In this document: in pieces, positions 51,886-62,047 of the stretch | Layout: each line of letters begins with the position of its first letter | Numbering within the stretch: the stretch's first letter is position 1 | From: Moduliflexus sp964602655 | Lineage (GTDB): Bacteria > Moduliflexota > Moduliflexia > Moduliflexales > Moduliflexaceae | Direction of reading: 5' to 3' | Length of the DNA: 64,000 nucleotides | NCBI GenBank assembly: GCA_964602655.1 | Contig: CAZRSF010000005.1 | Coordinates: 60,229-124,228, forward strand | The notes under the pieces: model-generated | Told to the model about the DNA's origin: nothing | Database searches by the model: none | The model's input: only the letters and a program-made list of their open reading frames with translations | Translations under genes and position numbers: made by a program

Positions 51886-52318
51886 CTTCGATCACGATAT
51901 CTTTCATCGTTTCTTTTACATCGAACGCCATTTCTTCGAACTTCGGCCCTCTGAATTTCGGGCGCACGTTGCGATAAGTGCCCCAGGGTTCCTTCGGCCC
52001 GAACGATCCGATGTCAAGATCGCCATTTCCGTTGACATCCTGAAACACGCGGATCGCATACATCCCGGCAGGCACGTTTTCGAAGCTAAACGAGACTTTT
52101 TTGGCCGCCAATTCCTTTTCGCCGACTTCAATAATCGCGCCGAACGGCGATTTCGCGTCCTTCTTTTCTGCGATTTCTTTCGAAATCAAACTGACATAAA
52201 TTTTCCCGGTTTTCGGAAATTTCACTTCCCCGGACACGGTCACGCCATCCTGCGCCAACGCAAAAAACGGTAAAAAACACACAAACCCCATCGCTATCGT
52301 AAGCACTGCGTTTTTCAT
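51878..52318 (-). CDS. DUF2141 secreted protein
   Basis: 146 residues from the ATG at 52318, preceded by GGGAG. Signal peptide (1-22, ending ALAQ), then a transthyretin-like beta-sandwich with 'GMYAIRVFQDVNGNGDLDIG' and 'FGPKEPWGTYRN', the DUF2141 core including a calcium-type DxNGNGDLD loop. Periplasmic or surface. Divergent from the marR-hgcAB operon; whether it is linked to it is unknown. Confidence 0.85.
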   Translation of the reverse strand: MKNAVLTIAMGFVCFLPFFALAQDGVTVSGEVKFPKTGKIYVSLISKEIAEKKDAKSPFGAIIEVGEKELAAKKVSFSFENVPAGMYAIRVFQDVNGNGDLDIGSFGPKEPWGTYRNVRPKFRGPKFEEMAFDVKETMKDIVIEVK

Positions 52319-52517
52319 AATCAATTGTCTCCCGGAACATATCGGCAACATTCTCCAAAACGATGTAAACAGAATATCGCCAGATAACCCTTTCTACAAA
52401 TGAGATGTTTTTATTTTGTTAGACAGTTATTTACTGATAAACGTCATGATTGACGTTAGATAACATTCGTAATAAAACAACTGTTATTTGTCAATATTTT
52501 TTTATCGAATTTATTTC

Positions 52518-52580
52518 TTGACAAATTTATATGCGTTATACATTATTTGCATTATACAAATAATGTATAACGCATATAAA
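52518..52580 (+). promoter_or_regulatory. marR-hgcAB promoter with 55-nt palindromic operator
   Basis: TTGACA (52518-52523), 17-bp spacer, CATTAT (52541-52546) as -10. From 52526 to 52580 the sequence is a palindrome with one mismatched pair (centre at 52553), starting TTTATATGCGTTATACATTA. It overlaps the -10 and lies just before marR, as expected for an autoregulatory MarR operator. A hairpin role in the mRNA is also possible. Confidence 0.7.
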
Positions 52581-52600
52581 CAATCACAAGGAATACGTGT

Positions 52601-53095
52601 ATGTCAGCTTCGAATTTGTTACTGTCTCAGCTTCGCGCGAATCTGCGCGTGATCGAACGCGAAACGGCGAATTATTTGAAAAACGAGACGGCGTGCTGCG
52701 GCGTCTCGCTCTCGCAATGCCATATCCTGATGGAACTTGACGCGCAGGGCGAAATGTCGCTGAAACAGCTTGCCGCCAATTTAGAATCGGATGCCAGCAC
52801 GCTCAGCCGCGTGATTGACGGCATGGTCAACACTGGCCTGATTCTCCGCGCAGCGAACCCCGACGACCGCCGCGCTGTCATCCTGAAGCTTTCAGAGCAG
52901 GGACAGCGCACCGCCTCGACGATTAACACGCAATCGAATCGTTTTTATCAGCGCCTCTTCGAACTACTCCCAACCGAGAAGCATGAACCGCTTGTCGAGA
53001 GCATCGCCTTGTTAGGCGGCGCGTTGACCGCTTTACGGCGAAATCAACCTTTTGATCAACACACCTGCTGCACATATCAAACGGAGGAAAAATAA
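52601..53095 (+). CDS. MarR family regulator, upstream of hgcAB
   Basis: 164 residues. Winged helix with 'MSLKQLAANLESDASTLSRV' (HTH) and the wing 'LILRAANPDDRRAVILKLSE'. Cysteines near the N-terminus (CC at 32-33) and the end (CC at 157-158) could sense thiol-reactive metal or redox state. It ends 2 bp before hgcA and its 3' codons supply GGAGG as the hgcA ribosome site, so the genes are coupled. Putative target: the palindrome at 52526-52580. Confidence 0.88.
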   Translation: MSASNLLLSQLRANLRVIERETANYLKNETACCGVSLSQCHILMELDAQGEMSLKQLAANLESDASTLSRVIDGMVNTGLILRAANPDDRRAVILKLSEQGQRTASTINTQSNRFYQRLFELLPTEKHEPLVESIALLGGALTALRRNQPFDQHTCCTYQTEEK

Positions 53096-53097
53096 TT

Positions 53098-54144
53098 ATG
53101 GCGAACACATGTGGTTGCGGGCAGCAAACGACCTGCTGCTCAAGCGCATCATCACAAACAACGGCAGCGCAGTTGCCTGCCGGACACATTCCGATCATTT
53201 CCAGTCAATTATCCCGGGCGGATATACTTAACGGCTGGAAAGTGCGCTGGGGCATCGGGCGCATGTCGTCTATCGTATCGCCTGGCATATATGGAATCGG
53301 TGCACCTGACGCCAATTCACCGGTGTTGGTAACGGCGAATTACCGGCTGACGCTCGACGCGCTGCGCAAAGAGCTTGGCGGGATTTCGGCCTGGATTCTC
53401 GTCTTAGATACGCGCGGCGTCAATGTCTGGTGCGCCGCCGGAAAAGGAACGTTCGGTACGGAAGAACTTATTGCCCGAATCAATGCGATCAAATTGCATG
53501 ACATTGTCGCGCATCGCACGCTGATTCTTCCGCAATTAGGCGCAACCGGCGTCGCTGCGCATGAAGTGCTGAAAGCATCCGGTTTCAAGGTGATTTACGG
53601 CCCGGTCAGAGCCAAAGACATTCCGGCCTTTTTGCAGAACGATCTGAAAAAGACATCTGAAATGAGTACAGTTGAATTCACGCTGCAAGACCGGCTGGCT
53701 GTTGTTCCGGTCGAAATCGTGCAGGCCGTCAAACCGACTTTGCTTGTCTTTGCGATCTTCTGGCTATTGCGCTCGCTAATTGCCTGGAACATTGACTTCG
53801 CCAGCGGATTCTCGCTTTTGTGGGCATATCTCGGCGCAATGCTGGTCGGCACGGTCATTTTCCCGATGTTGCTCCCCTATTTGCCAAGCCGCTCGTTTGC
53901 CGTCAACGGCGCGTTATTGGGAATCGCCTGGGGTATAGTGAGCAGTCTGATCAATCAGTTCAGCGTTCAGGAGAGCATCGCGGCGACTCTGGTGCTGTCG
54001 GCGCTCACATCATTTTTTAGTATGAATTTCACCGGTTCGACCACATTTACATCGTTATCAGGAGCAAAACTGGAAGTCAAAACCGCGACGCCGATTCTCG
54101 GCATCTGCGCGGTGATCGGGCTGATTGTCGGAGCATTTTCATGA
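53098..54144 (+). CDS. hgcA: Mercury methylation corrinoid protein HgcA
   Basis: 348 residues. The diagnostic cap-helix motif 'NVWCAAGKGTFGTEEL' is present, with the corrinoid-coordinating Cys at residue 112 (Cys93 in the Pseudodesulfovibrio mercurii ND132 protein). It is followed by the CFeSP-like corrinoid domain ('LHDIVAHRTLILPQLGATGV', 'GFKVIYGPVRAKDIP') and five C-terminal membrane helices (about 215-345). With HgcB it transfers a methyl group from a corrinoid to Hg(II), giving methylmercury, and is restricted to some anaerobes. The N-terminus is unusually rich in Cys ('TCGCGQQTTCCSS'). GGAGGAAAAATAATT precedes the ATG. Confidence 0.96.
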   Translation: MANTCGCGQQTTCCSSASSQTTAAQLPAGHIPIISSQLSRADILNGWKVRWGIGRMSSIVSPGIYGIGAPDANSPVLVTANYRLTLDALRKELGGISAWILVLDTRGVNVWCAAGKGTFGTEELIARINAIKLHDIVAHRTLILPQLGATGVAAHEVLKASGFKVIYGPVRAKDIPAFLQNDLKKTSEMSTVEFTLQDRLAVVPVEIVQAVKPTLLVFAIFWLLRSLIAWNIDFASGFSLLWAYLGAMLVGTVIFPMLLPYLPSRSFAVNGALLGIAWGIVSSLINQFSVQESIAATLVLSALTSFFSMNFTGSTTFTSLSGAKLEVKTATPILGICAVIGLIVGAFS

Positions 54145-54148
54145 AGAT

Positions 54149-54176
54149 GTAGGCCGAAATTGTAATTTCGGCTTAC
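54149..54176. repeat. Palindrome 'CCGAAATTGTAATTTCGG' between hgcA and hgcB (E3)
   Basis: Perfect 8-nt CCGAAATT/AATTTCGG core in a longer GTAGG..CTTAC frame, 20 bp upstream of the hgcB start. It may form a hairpin in the hgcAB mRNA. Same layout as E1 and E2. Confidence 0.75.
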
Positions 54177-54195
54177 GACATCGGAGGGAAAAATT

Positions 54196-54498
54196 ATGAA
54201 ACAAATGAGTTATTTGCAAAATGGACACACGCTGCGTTTCGACGCCGAGCGCTGCGTTGGTTGCGGTCGTTGCGTGGAAGTCTGCCCGCATCAGGTGTTT
54301 GCGCTTGAGCAGCGCAAGGCGAGTGTCGCGCATCGCGAATGGTGCATGGAATGCGGCGCGTGCCAGAAAAATTGTCCGGCAAACGCTATCGAGGTTCAGG
54401 CGGGCGTCGGCTGCGCGGCAGCGATTATTCAGGGCTATTTGAAAAAAACCGCGCCGCAATGTGGCTGTTCGACCTCGTCCTCAGGCTGCTGCGGCTGA
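54196..54498 (+). CDS. hgcB: Mercury methylation ferredoxin HgcB
   Basis: 100 residues. Two [4Fe-4S] motifs: 'CVGCGRCVEVCP' (Cys20, 23, 26, 30) and 'CMECGACQKNCP' (Cys50, 53, 56, 60), then the family-specific Cys73 in 'GVGCAAA' and a C-terminal vicinal pair Cys98-Cys99, all features of HgcB. It reduces the corrinoid of HgcA and may bind mercury. GGAGGG precedes the ATG. A palindrome separates it from hgcA. Confidence 0.95.
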   Translation: MKQMSYLQNGHTLRFDAERCVGCGRCVEVCPHQVFALEQRKASVAHREWCMECGACQKNCPANAIEVQAGVGCAAAIIQGYLKKTAPQCGCSTSSSGCCG

Positions 54499-54503
54499 TG
54501 AAC

Positions 54504-54539
54504 AAACCCTGTCAGGGTTTCGAAGCCCTGACAGGGTTT
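54504..54539. repeat. 36-nt palindrome, 'CCCTG.CAGGG' family (B5)
   Basis: 14-nt perfect outer arms (AAACCCTGTCAGGG and complement) around TTTCGAAG, 5 bp after the hgcB stop and converging on DUF3795. Possible terminator for the hgc operon. Confidence 0.85.
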
Positions 54540-54545
54540 GTTGCG

Positions 54546-54974
54546 TTATAGCACCGGCCCGCGTCCCGGCACGAATTTGCCTGTGTAGTAGGCTGTTCTG
54601 ATATTCGTCGCCTCTTCCTCTGCCCAGCGTTCCACGCCGATTTTCTGTATCCGGCAGAGATTATACAGCTTGTAATTGTGCGGATAGCGATCCGCGCCTT
54701 CTTTGGCGGGCTGGAGGTTCTGACACGGGAAATCGCTGCATTCGAAGCAGAAATCTACGCCTTTCGTTGTCGCGCAATGGTATGTCGCGCAATCATTCAT
54801 GTGCAGCAGGCATCCTTTTTGCGCCCGGCAGCCTTTGCATGAGGTCTCTTCCGGCTTGCGATTCAACATTTTCGCAAAATGTTGCCGGGTTTCTTCCGTA
54901 ATGATCGTTTCGAACAGCGGGCAATTAAAACAATCCAAGCCGCACACAGCGGTCAATTCACGCGCATTTTCCAT
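54546..54974 (-). CDS. DUF3795 cysteine-rich protein
   Basis: 142 residues with about a dozen cysteines in the DUF3795 order: 'AVCGLDCFNCPLF', 'CKGCRAQKGCL', 'CATYHCATTKGVDFCFECSD', 'FPCQNL'. It probably binds zinc or Fe-S. The family is common in anaerobes; its function is unknown. Convergent with hgcB. Confidence 0.88.
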   Translation of the reverse strand: MENARELTAVCGLDCFNCPLFETIITEETRQHFAKMLNRKPEETSCKGCRAQKGCLLHMNDCATYHCATTKGVDFCFECSDFPCQNLQPAKEGADRYPHNYKLYNLCRIQKIGVERWAEEEATNIRTAYYTGKFVPGRGPVL

Positions 54975-55012
54975 GAGATGATTTCTCCTGATGTTTTTTT
55001 AGTTATGGGCAG

Positions 55013-55208
55013 AGCTGCCAGACATGTTCAGCGCAGGGCTGTTAAGTTCTCGTTCCACGCTCCGCGTGGAACGCCCCAGCCCTCCGCTCTGCGGCGTGGG
55101 GACGCAGAGCGTCCAAGAACTCACATTCCACGCGGAGCCTGGAACAGAGGCATCTTCGCCCCTCGCAAAATGTAGAACAGCCCTGCACGTTCAACGTGTC
55201 TGGCAGCT
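55013..55208. repeat. 196-nt nested composite palindrome
   Basis: Outer arms start AGCTGCCAGACATGTTCAG and end CGTGTCTGGCAGCT; inner arms GCAGGGCTGTT and AACAGCCCTGC; within these CGTTCCACGCTCCGCGTGG and CCACGCGGAGCCTGGAAC pair again. It fills most of the 333-bp gap between DUF3795 and the Clp-like gene. No gene was seen there. Confidence 0.75.
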
Positions 55209-55307
55209 TTTATGTTCGGCACAACGAACAGAAGTCTTCGTTGTCATAAGATGTGTGTCAATCGGAGAAAATTTGTGACTGCTTTGCATCGAAAAAATAT
55301 TCATTTT

Positions 55308-58300
55308 TTAGGTAATCACATCAAAATCGCCGGAGAAAACGCGATCCAGCCGTCCGGTGCGCCAATGACGCACACTGTCGCGCACCAATGGGGACGGCGT
55401 GTTGCGATACCGCCGCGCGACAACCGACGCGGTCTTTTCAGCATCGGCAAACGCGCGTTTGGCCTGGTCCAGCAGCGATTCGTTTTCATTGAGCGGCACG
55501 ACCGGCTGCGGCGCGACGCGCACGCGGACATGGTGCCTGGCAAAGGCTTTCGATTCGCCGGGGATTTCCAGAACATGCAGGCCGGTTTCCGGCGCAAGAA
55601 TCGCATACGCGCCGAATCCTGACACGGCGAGCAGGCATTGCGTCTGTTCCAATTCATGATGCGTAAATTCTTGCAACACTTGCGCATACATCCGGCGTTT
55701 CTGCGCCCAGCCCGCATACATCGCCTGCAATTTCGCGGCGAATTCCCGCAACGTCTCTACGGAAGCGTCGGAGGTCGGCGCAATTTCAAGGAGCAAAAAA
55801 GCATCGCGCGGCAAGCCGTCTTCATACGTCCGATACGCTTCCTGCAACAGATATATTTGCTCGGCGACGCGGCAAATCAGGTCTTTCGGAAATACCGCGC
55901 GCTGGTGGCTGTCCGTCCCGATCAGCCGATGCAGGAGCGATCCGGCGGTTTGCAAACCGGCTTCGATTCGATCCATGAATTCCACGCCGCCGAGTACGCC
56001 GTAGCGTTCGGGGCGCGTCCAGAATTCTTTCGATGACATCTGCTGCAAGCCATCCTGCTTTTTCTGCCGCCAGGCGTCGGATTCCACCGCGCTCGACAGC
56101 ATCTCATACGCCTGTTCAAGCCGTTCGACGTCTTCGCGGCTGCCTTGCGCGTCGAACACCAGCGATTTGATCTGCATCGCGGTAGAAACCGCCGCCGCGT
56201 CGTTTTTTAGCGCTTGCGGCGGAACGTCCTGGGCTAAATGGGCGTCAGGGTCTATGAATTCGACCTGAATCTGCGTATTGTCGCCCCGCACGAACAGAAA
56301 TTGGTCGCCTTCCGGGAGTTGATGCTTGACAATCGTCAGCGCCAACGGCGACAGGAGATAGCGTTCGATAGCGCGTTTCAGCGGGCGCGCGCCGAGCGCG
56401 GCGGTAAAGCCTTTTTCCAACAAAAATTCAATCGCCGAATTCTCCCATTCGACCGCCCATTCGCGATTCCGCAGCCCTCGGCGATGCAGCGCGTTATTCA
56501 ATTCTTTGTACAAAATCGTCCGCATGACCGAACGACTGAGCGGCCTGAATACGACCACGCGGTCGAGGCGGTTCATGAATTCCGGCAGAAACGTTTCCGT
56601 AATCGCCTGTTCCACCGCCTTGAACGAAAAATTCGACGCCATCGGGTTGAAGCCGATGCCTGCGCCGGTCGGCACGGTTGCGCCGAGATTGGACGTGAGA
56701 ATGATCATCGAATGGCGAAAATCGGCGGTGTTGCCGTATCGGTCGGTCAAGCGGCCATCGTCGAACACCTGAAGGAACAAATCCCAGATATTCGGATGCG
56801 CTTTTTCGAACTCGTCTAACAAAATCACGGAAAACGGCTGCTTGCGAATCAGGCTGATGAGCGACGAGGTGTTATCGTCCCGGTCTGCGCCGCCGACAAT
56901 CCGTTTTTCGGATTCGTATGTTTTGAATTCGCTCATGTCGAGGCGAATCATGCGTTCCGGCGAGCCGAACAGAAATTCCGCGAGCGTTTTCGCCATTTCA
57001 GTCTTGCCCGTGCCGGTCGGCCCGGCAAACAGAAACACGCCATACGGGCGCGTCGGATCGGTCAATCCGGCTTTGATCATGGCGACCCGCTCCACAAGGC
57101 ATTCGATGGCTTCCGGCTGCCCCATGACGCGCTGCTGGAAGAGTTTTTCCAGCCCGGTGAGATCGAGTCCTTCGCGGTCATCCAAAATCGAACGCGGCAG
57201 ACCGGTCAGATGGGACAGCGTCGCGTATAGGCTGTCGGTCGTAATCTGCCGGGGTTTGCCGTCTAAAAACAGCGTTTTCTGCGTCAGCTTCAAGAAATTC
57301 AGCAGATTGCCGGGCGTCGCTTTATCGCCGAGAAATTGCCGCGCCAAATGCCACGCTTCCGTGATGGTGTCGTGTTCGATACAGGCGCTGCTGCCATGCG
57401 TTTTTTCCTGGTAGGCCGCCCATTGATAGGCTAATTCCAGCGTTTCTTTGTCATGCAGCGGGAGCATCGCCACTTTTTCGAAGGCGGTTTCGATGCGCCG
57501 CGTATCTCTCAGCAGCGCGTCGTAGGCGACGGGATAGGTTTCCCCGATCAGGCGCAGCGTGCCGTTTTCGATAAATGGCAGGATTTTTTCCAGAATGCCG
57601 ACCGGGTTGTATTTGTAGCGCCCGGCATAAAACAATTCGTGAAAATTGGGAGCGAACCAGACGACCGAACGGCCTTGTTCAAGCTGTTTGACGAGCTTTT
57701 GCAGCCGTTCTTCCAACTCGCCGATATAGACCTGCCCGGCCAGCACATCGGTTGCGCTGGCTTCGAAGATGCGCCAGCCGCGCGCCCGCAAACGCTGCTC
57801 TAATGCGCGAATCAACACGGTCTTGCCCACGCCGGATTCGCCGACGACAATCACCGATCTCGCAGGCGTTTCGAAGAGGCTGCGCTGCAAATGTTCCAGC
57901 AGTTCGAGGAAATGCGGATGTTCCCAAATCAGGTCGTCATACGGTTTGGATTCCCAGAGCGTGCCGACCGTGTTCAGATACGCGGCGTCAAGCTGAGAGT
58001 GCGATTTTTTATTCAGTTCTTCGATCAGCGGCTTGACCGTCTCCTGATCCAATTTTTTCAACAGGTCGGCAAGCACGGCGGCTTTTTCGTCGTCAATGCG
58101 TTCGAGATGTTCGCTCAATGAGGGGACTTCGCCGTGCTCGATACGTTCTTTCATGAACGTATTCATGGTTTTGATAAACAAGCGCTCCTCTTCCCACCAA
58201 TCCTGCGCCGATGCCAAAATCGCTCCAACCACAGGCTTTTTCGCTCGTTGCAGCAGGCGAAACGCAAAATACATCGGCCAGAGATAACATTCATCGAGGT

Positions 58301-58712
58301 GGCTGAGGAGTTGATCAGTCCATTCGTCGGTTTCGGAGCGCCGATTCAGCGCTTCTAAGGCGATGCAGGCAATCAGCGGGTTTTCTCCGGCGTAATAATC
58401 CAAGAGTTCTTCATCGGAATAGGTCGGCTGCGTCAGCATCTCGACGCCGCGCAGAAAATCCTGGGATTGGAGCAAGTCTTTGGGATGCGCGGTGCTTTGA
58501 TAAAAGTCCCGCATGTCGTTGGCGAGCGCATAGAGCGCCGCGCCTTTGGTATCGGGCGGCGAATCGGGTTCTTTTTTCTCGGAATCGGCGGCCTCTGGAA
58601 TATCTTGTACCGTCTGACGCGCAGACCTTTGCCGCCAGAGATGTTGCAGTCCGAAACCGAGAGCAATTCCAAGCAAAAGAGAGATGAGACTGTATATTAT
58701 TGACACTGTCAT
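55308..58712 (-). CDS. Membrane-anchored Clp-like double AAA+ ATPase
   Basis: About 1134 residues from the ATG at 58712; the frame extends to 58766 but that would run into a tRNA gene. One N-terminal membrane helix (about 5-25), a long helical region with no ClpN repeats, AAA domain 1 with Walker A 'VVGESGVGKTVLI' (about 285-297), and AAA domain 2 of the ClpA/B type: 'FLFAGPTGTGKTEMAKTLAE' (about 550-570), 'VILLDEFEKAHPNIWDLFLQ', and the ClpB-like 'FTAALGARPLKRAIERYLL'. The last 300 residues are an additional helical domain. No ClpP-binding IGF loop was spotted, so unfolding or disassembly at the membrane is more likely than degradation. Confidence 0.88.
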   Translation of the reverse strand: MTVSIIYSLISLLLGIALGFGLQHLWRQRSARQTVQDIPEAADSEKKEPDSPPDTKGAALYALANDMRDFYQSTAHPKDLLQSQDFLRGVEMLTQPTYSDEELLDYYAGENPLIACIALEALNRRSETDEWTDQLLSHLDECYLWPMYFAFRLLQRAKKPVVGAILASAQDWWEEERLFIKTMNTFMKERIEHGEVPSLSEHLERIDDEKAAVLADLLKKLDQETVKPLIEELNKKSHSQLDAAYLNTVGTLWESKPYDDLIWEHPHFLELLEHLQRSLFETPARSVIVVGESGVGKTVLIRALEQRLRARGWRIFEASATDVLAGQVYIGELEERLQKLVKQLEQGRSVVWFAPNFHELFYAGRYKYNPVGILEKILPFIENGTLRLIGETYPVAYDALLRDTRRIETAFEKVAMLPLHDKETLELAYQWAAYQEKTHGSSACIEHDTITEAWHLARQFLGDKATPGNLLNFLKLTQKTLFLDGKPRQITTDSLYATLSHLTGLPRSILDDREGLDLTGLEKLFQQRVMGQPEAIECLVERVAMIKAGLTDPTRPYGVFLFAGPTGTGKTEMAKTLAEFLFGSPERMIRLDMSEFKTYESEKRIVGGADRDDNTSSLISLIRKQPFSVILLDEFEKAHPNIWDLFLQVFDDGRLTDRYGNTADFRHSMIILTSNLGATVPTGAGIGFNPMASNFSFKAVEQAITETFLPEFMNRLDRVVVFRPLSRSVMRTILYKELNNALHRRGLRNREWAVEWENSAIEFLLEKGFTAALGARPLKRAIERYLLSPLALTIVKHQLPEGDQFLFVRGDNTQIQVEFIDPDAHLAQDVPPQALKNDAAAVSTAMQIKSLVFDAQGSREDVERLEQAYEMLSSAVESDAWRQKKQDGLQQMSSKEFWTRPERYGVLGGVEFMDRIEAGLQTAGSLLHRLIGTDSHQRAVFPKDLICRVAEQIYLLQEAYRTYEDGLPRDAFLLLEIAPTSDASVETLREFAAKLQAMYAGWAQKRRMYAQVLQEFTHHELEQTQCLLAVSGFGAYAILAPETGLHVLEIPGESKAFARHHVRVRVAPQPVVPLNENESLLDQAKRAFADAEKTASVVARRYRNTPSPLVRDSVRHWRTGRLDRVFSGDFDVIT

Positions 58713-58757
58713 AGGATGGTATGGTATTCGTTTCGAATCGCGTCGAGAGGGAACTAA

Positions 58758-58831
58758 TGGGCCCACCAGGACTCGAACCTGGGACCAACCGGTTATGAGC
58801 CGGTAGCTCTAACCAACTGAGCTATGGGCCC
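58758..58831 (-). tRNA. tRNA with CAU anticodon (elongator Met or Ile2)
   Basis: 74 nt. The acceptor stem GGGCCCA pairs with TGGGCCC, then discriminator A; D arm 'GCTCAGTTGGTTAGAGC', anticodon stem CCGGC/GCCGG type with CTCATAA loop (anticodon CAT), and TTCGAGT T-loop. The 3' CCA is not encoded. Whether C34 is lysidinylated (Ile2) or not (Met) cannot be decided from the sequence. It lies just upstream of the Clp-like gene. Confidence 0.9.
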
Positions 58832-58925
58832 GACGCTGTCGAATTACGCCTTCATTAGGGAGATAGTAGAAAACTGTCAATATTTATTTTGAGTGATGAA
58901 CGTGGAAATCGAGGACGGATGAAAA

Positions 58926-58954
58926 ACCTCACAGGTTTTTAAAACCTGTGAGGT
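58926..58954. repeat. 29-nt palindrome, 'CCTCACAGG' family (C2)
   Basis: 14-nt perfect arms around one T, 10 bp after the rpoD stop; possible terminator for rpoD. Same family as 46915-46947. Confidence 0.85.
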
Positions 58955-58963
58955 CTCATGAAG

Positions 58964-60733
<1,770 letters not shown>

Positions 60734-60834
60734 AGAACGTCCCCTTTATGCGATTTTCGAATGCAATAGATTTTCTCAAAAATCGTTTTTTCCGATCCGG
60801 TAAGAATCGCTCGTCACTTCGGCCATTTATTTAT

Positions 60835-60865
60835 ATTATAGTACGTAAAATTTTTTTTCAAGAGG
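60835..60865 (-). promoter_or_regulatory. Candidate rpoD promoter
   Basis: On the minus strand TTGAAA, a 15-bp spacer and a perfect TATAAT (plus-strand ATTATA at 60835-60840), about 100 bp upstream of rpoD. The spacer is short, so a true -35 is uncertain. Confidence 0.4.
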
Positions 60866-61260
60866 AATCTCAATATTTTTTGAAATTTCCTGTTTTTTGA
60901 CGCCAGACAACGTATGATATTCGGCATGTTGTTCTGGCATGTGGGGTTGCAATTATGGGAAGCTGCGTCGGTCGGCTTGCGCCGAACGGACGCGACAACG
61001 CGTCATCGAACCTGCCTTGCGCGAGCCGCCGAATATGTCAACCAAATCTTGAGAAATGACGACATTCATTTTTTTTATTGCGCCGTCCGATCTCAAAATG
61101 AGCGCAACAAGACATTGCTTGACATTTTTTGCGTGAAACGCGATAAAGGATTCGCATGAATTCGACAGCCCTATTCATTTTCATCGAACATCGCGAAGGA
61201 ATTTCGAAGCGAAGCTTTGACGGCAAAAGCTGCGCTTTCGCACTCCGGAGAGCATGACGT
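60866..61260. other. Gene-free stretch between rpoD and the M50-like gene
   Basis: About 395 bp. A short open frame at 60914-61159 has no ribosome site or family features. I see no repeat here, in contrast to most gaps of the window. Confidence 0.4.
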
Positions 61261-61962
61261 ATGAACACGAAGAGCCTGAAGCAGTTCGACTGGCGGATGC
61301 TCGGCATTTTGGCCGGGATGTTCCTGATTGCTGCGATTTTTTGGGATACGGTATTTATTTATCCGATCAAATTATTTGTCGTGATTCTCCATGAATTCAG
61401 TCACGGCCTGGCGGCGATTGCGACTGGCGGCAGCATCGTCAAAATCGAAGTGGACCCGCGCATCGGCGGCGTCTGCTACACGCGGGGAGGCTCGTTGTTT
61501 TTCATCGCCAGCGCAGGCTATTTGGGGAGCATTCTCTGGGGCGGGCTGATTCTGGTTCTCGCTTCGCGCACCAAACACGACAAAATCCTCGGCATGGCGA
61601 TTGGCGGGCTGCTGATTGTGCTTTCGATTTTCTACATCCGCAATCTGTTCGGCTTTCTGTTTACCGCCGGATTCGGCGCAGCATTAGCCGCGATCTCGTA
61701 TTTTGCCCAAGAGCGGATCGTGGATATCTTGATGAAATTTCTCGGCATGACAAGTTGTCTGTATGTGATGATCGACATCAAAGAAGACCTGATTCAGCGC
61801 ACCAATGTAGGCAGCGACGCCGACGTCATCGCGCAACTCCTCGGCTCGCAGGCGCTTTCCATGCCGATTGGCATCTTCTGGATTTTGTTAGCGCTCGTGG
61901 CGTTCGGGTTTTTTCTCTGGGTGTCCGGCAAAGGGGAAACAACAGGCGACAACAGATATTGA
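61261..61962 (+). CDS. M50B-like membrane metalloprotease
   Basis: 233 residues with about six membrane helices. 'VVILHEFSHGLAAIATGG' contains HEFSH, the HExxH zinc motif of M50 (site-2) proteases, in the second helix; 'CYTRGGSLFFIASAGYLG' follows as in M50B members. The third zinc ligand is probably the Asp in 'YVMIDIKEDL'. M50B-type proteins act in regulated intramembrane proteolysis, though not all members are proven active. The stop is 34 bp from palindrome B6. Confidence 0.87.
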   Translation: MNTKSLKQFDWRMLGILAGMFLIAAIFWDTVFIYPIKLFVVILHEFSHGLAAIATGGSIVKIEVDPRIGGVCYTRGGSLFFIASAGYLGSILWGGLILVLASRTKHDKILGMAIGGLLIVLSIFYIRNLFGFLFTAGFGAALAAISYFAQERIVDILMKFLGMTSCLYVMIDIKEDLIQRTNVGSDADVIAQLLGSQALSMPIGIFWILLALVAFGFFLWVSGKGETTGDNRY

Positions 61963-61995
61963 TACGCACAGACACAATGAATAATCTGCCGTACC

Positions 61996-62028
61996 AGCCC
62001 TGCCAGGGTTTCGAACCCTGGCAGGGCT
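61996..62028. repeat. 33-nt palindrome, 'CCCTGCCAGGG' family (B6)
   Basis: Perfect 15-nt arms around TCG between two convergent genes; could terminate both. Confidence 0.9.
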
Positions 62029-62047
62029 AAAAAACCAACATTCCGTT

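Noticed and set aside
53098..54144. CFeSP (acsC/acsD) subunit of the Wood-Ljungdahl pathway
   Set aside because: The cap-helix NVWCAAGK motif, the C-terminal membrane helices and the adjacent HgcB ferredoxin fit HgcA; CFeSP has no membrane helices.
58713..58766. Extended N-terminus of the Clp-like protein
   Set aside because: It would overlap the tRNA gene at 58758-58831; the ATG at 58712 directly precedes the membrane helix.
60914..61159. 81-codon open frame between rpoD and the M50-like gene
   Set aside because: No ribosome site, no family signature and odd composition; treated as non-coding.
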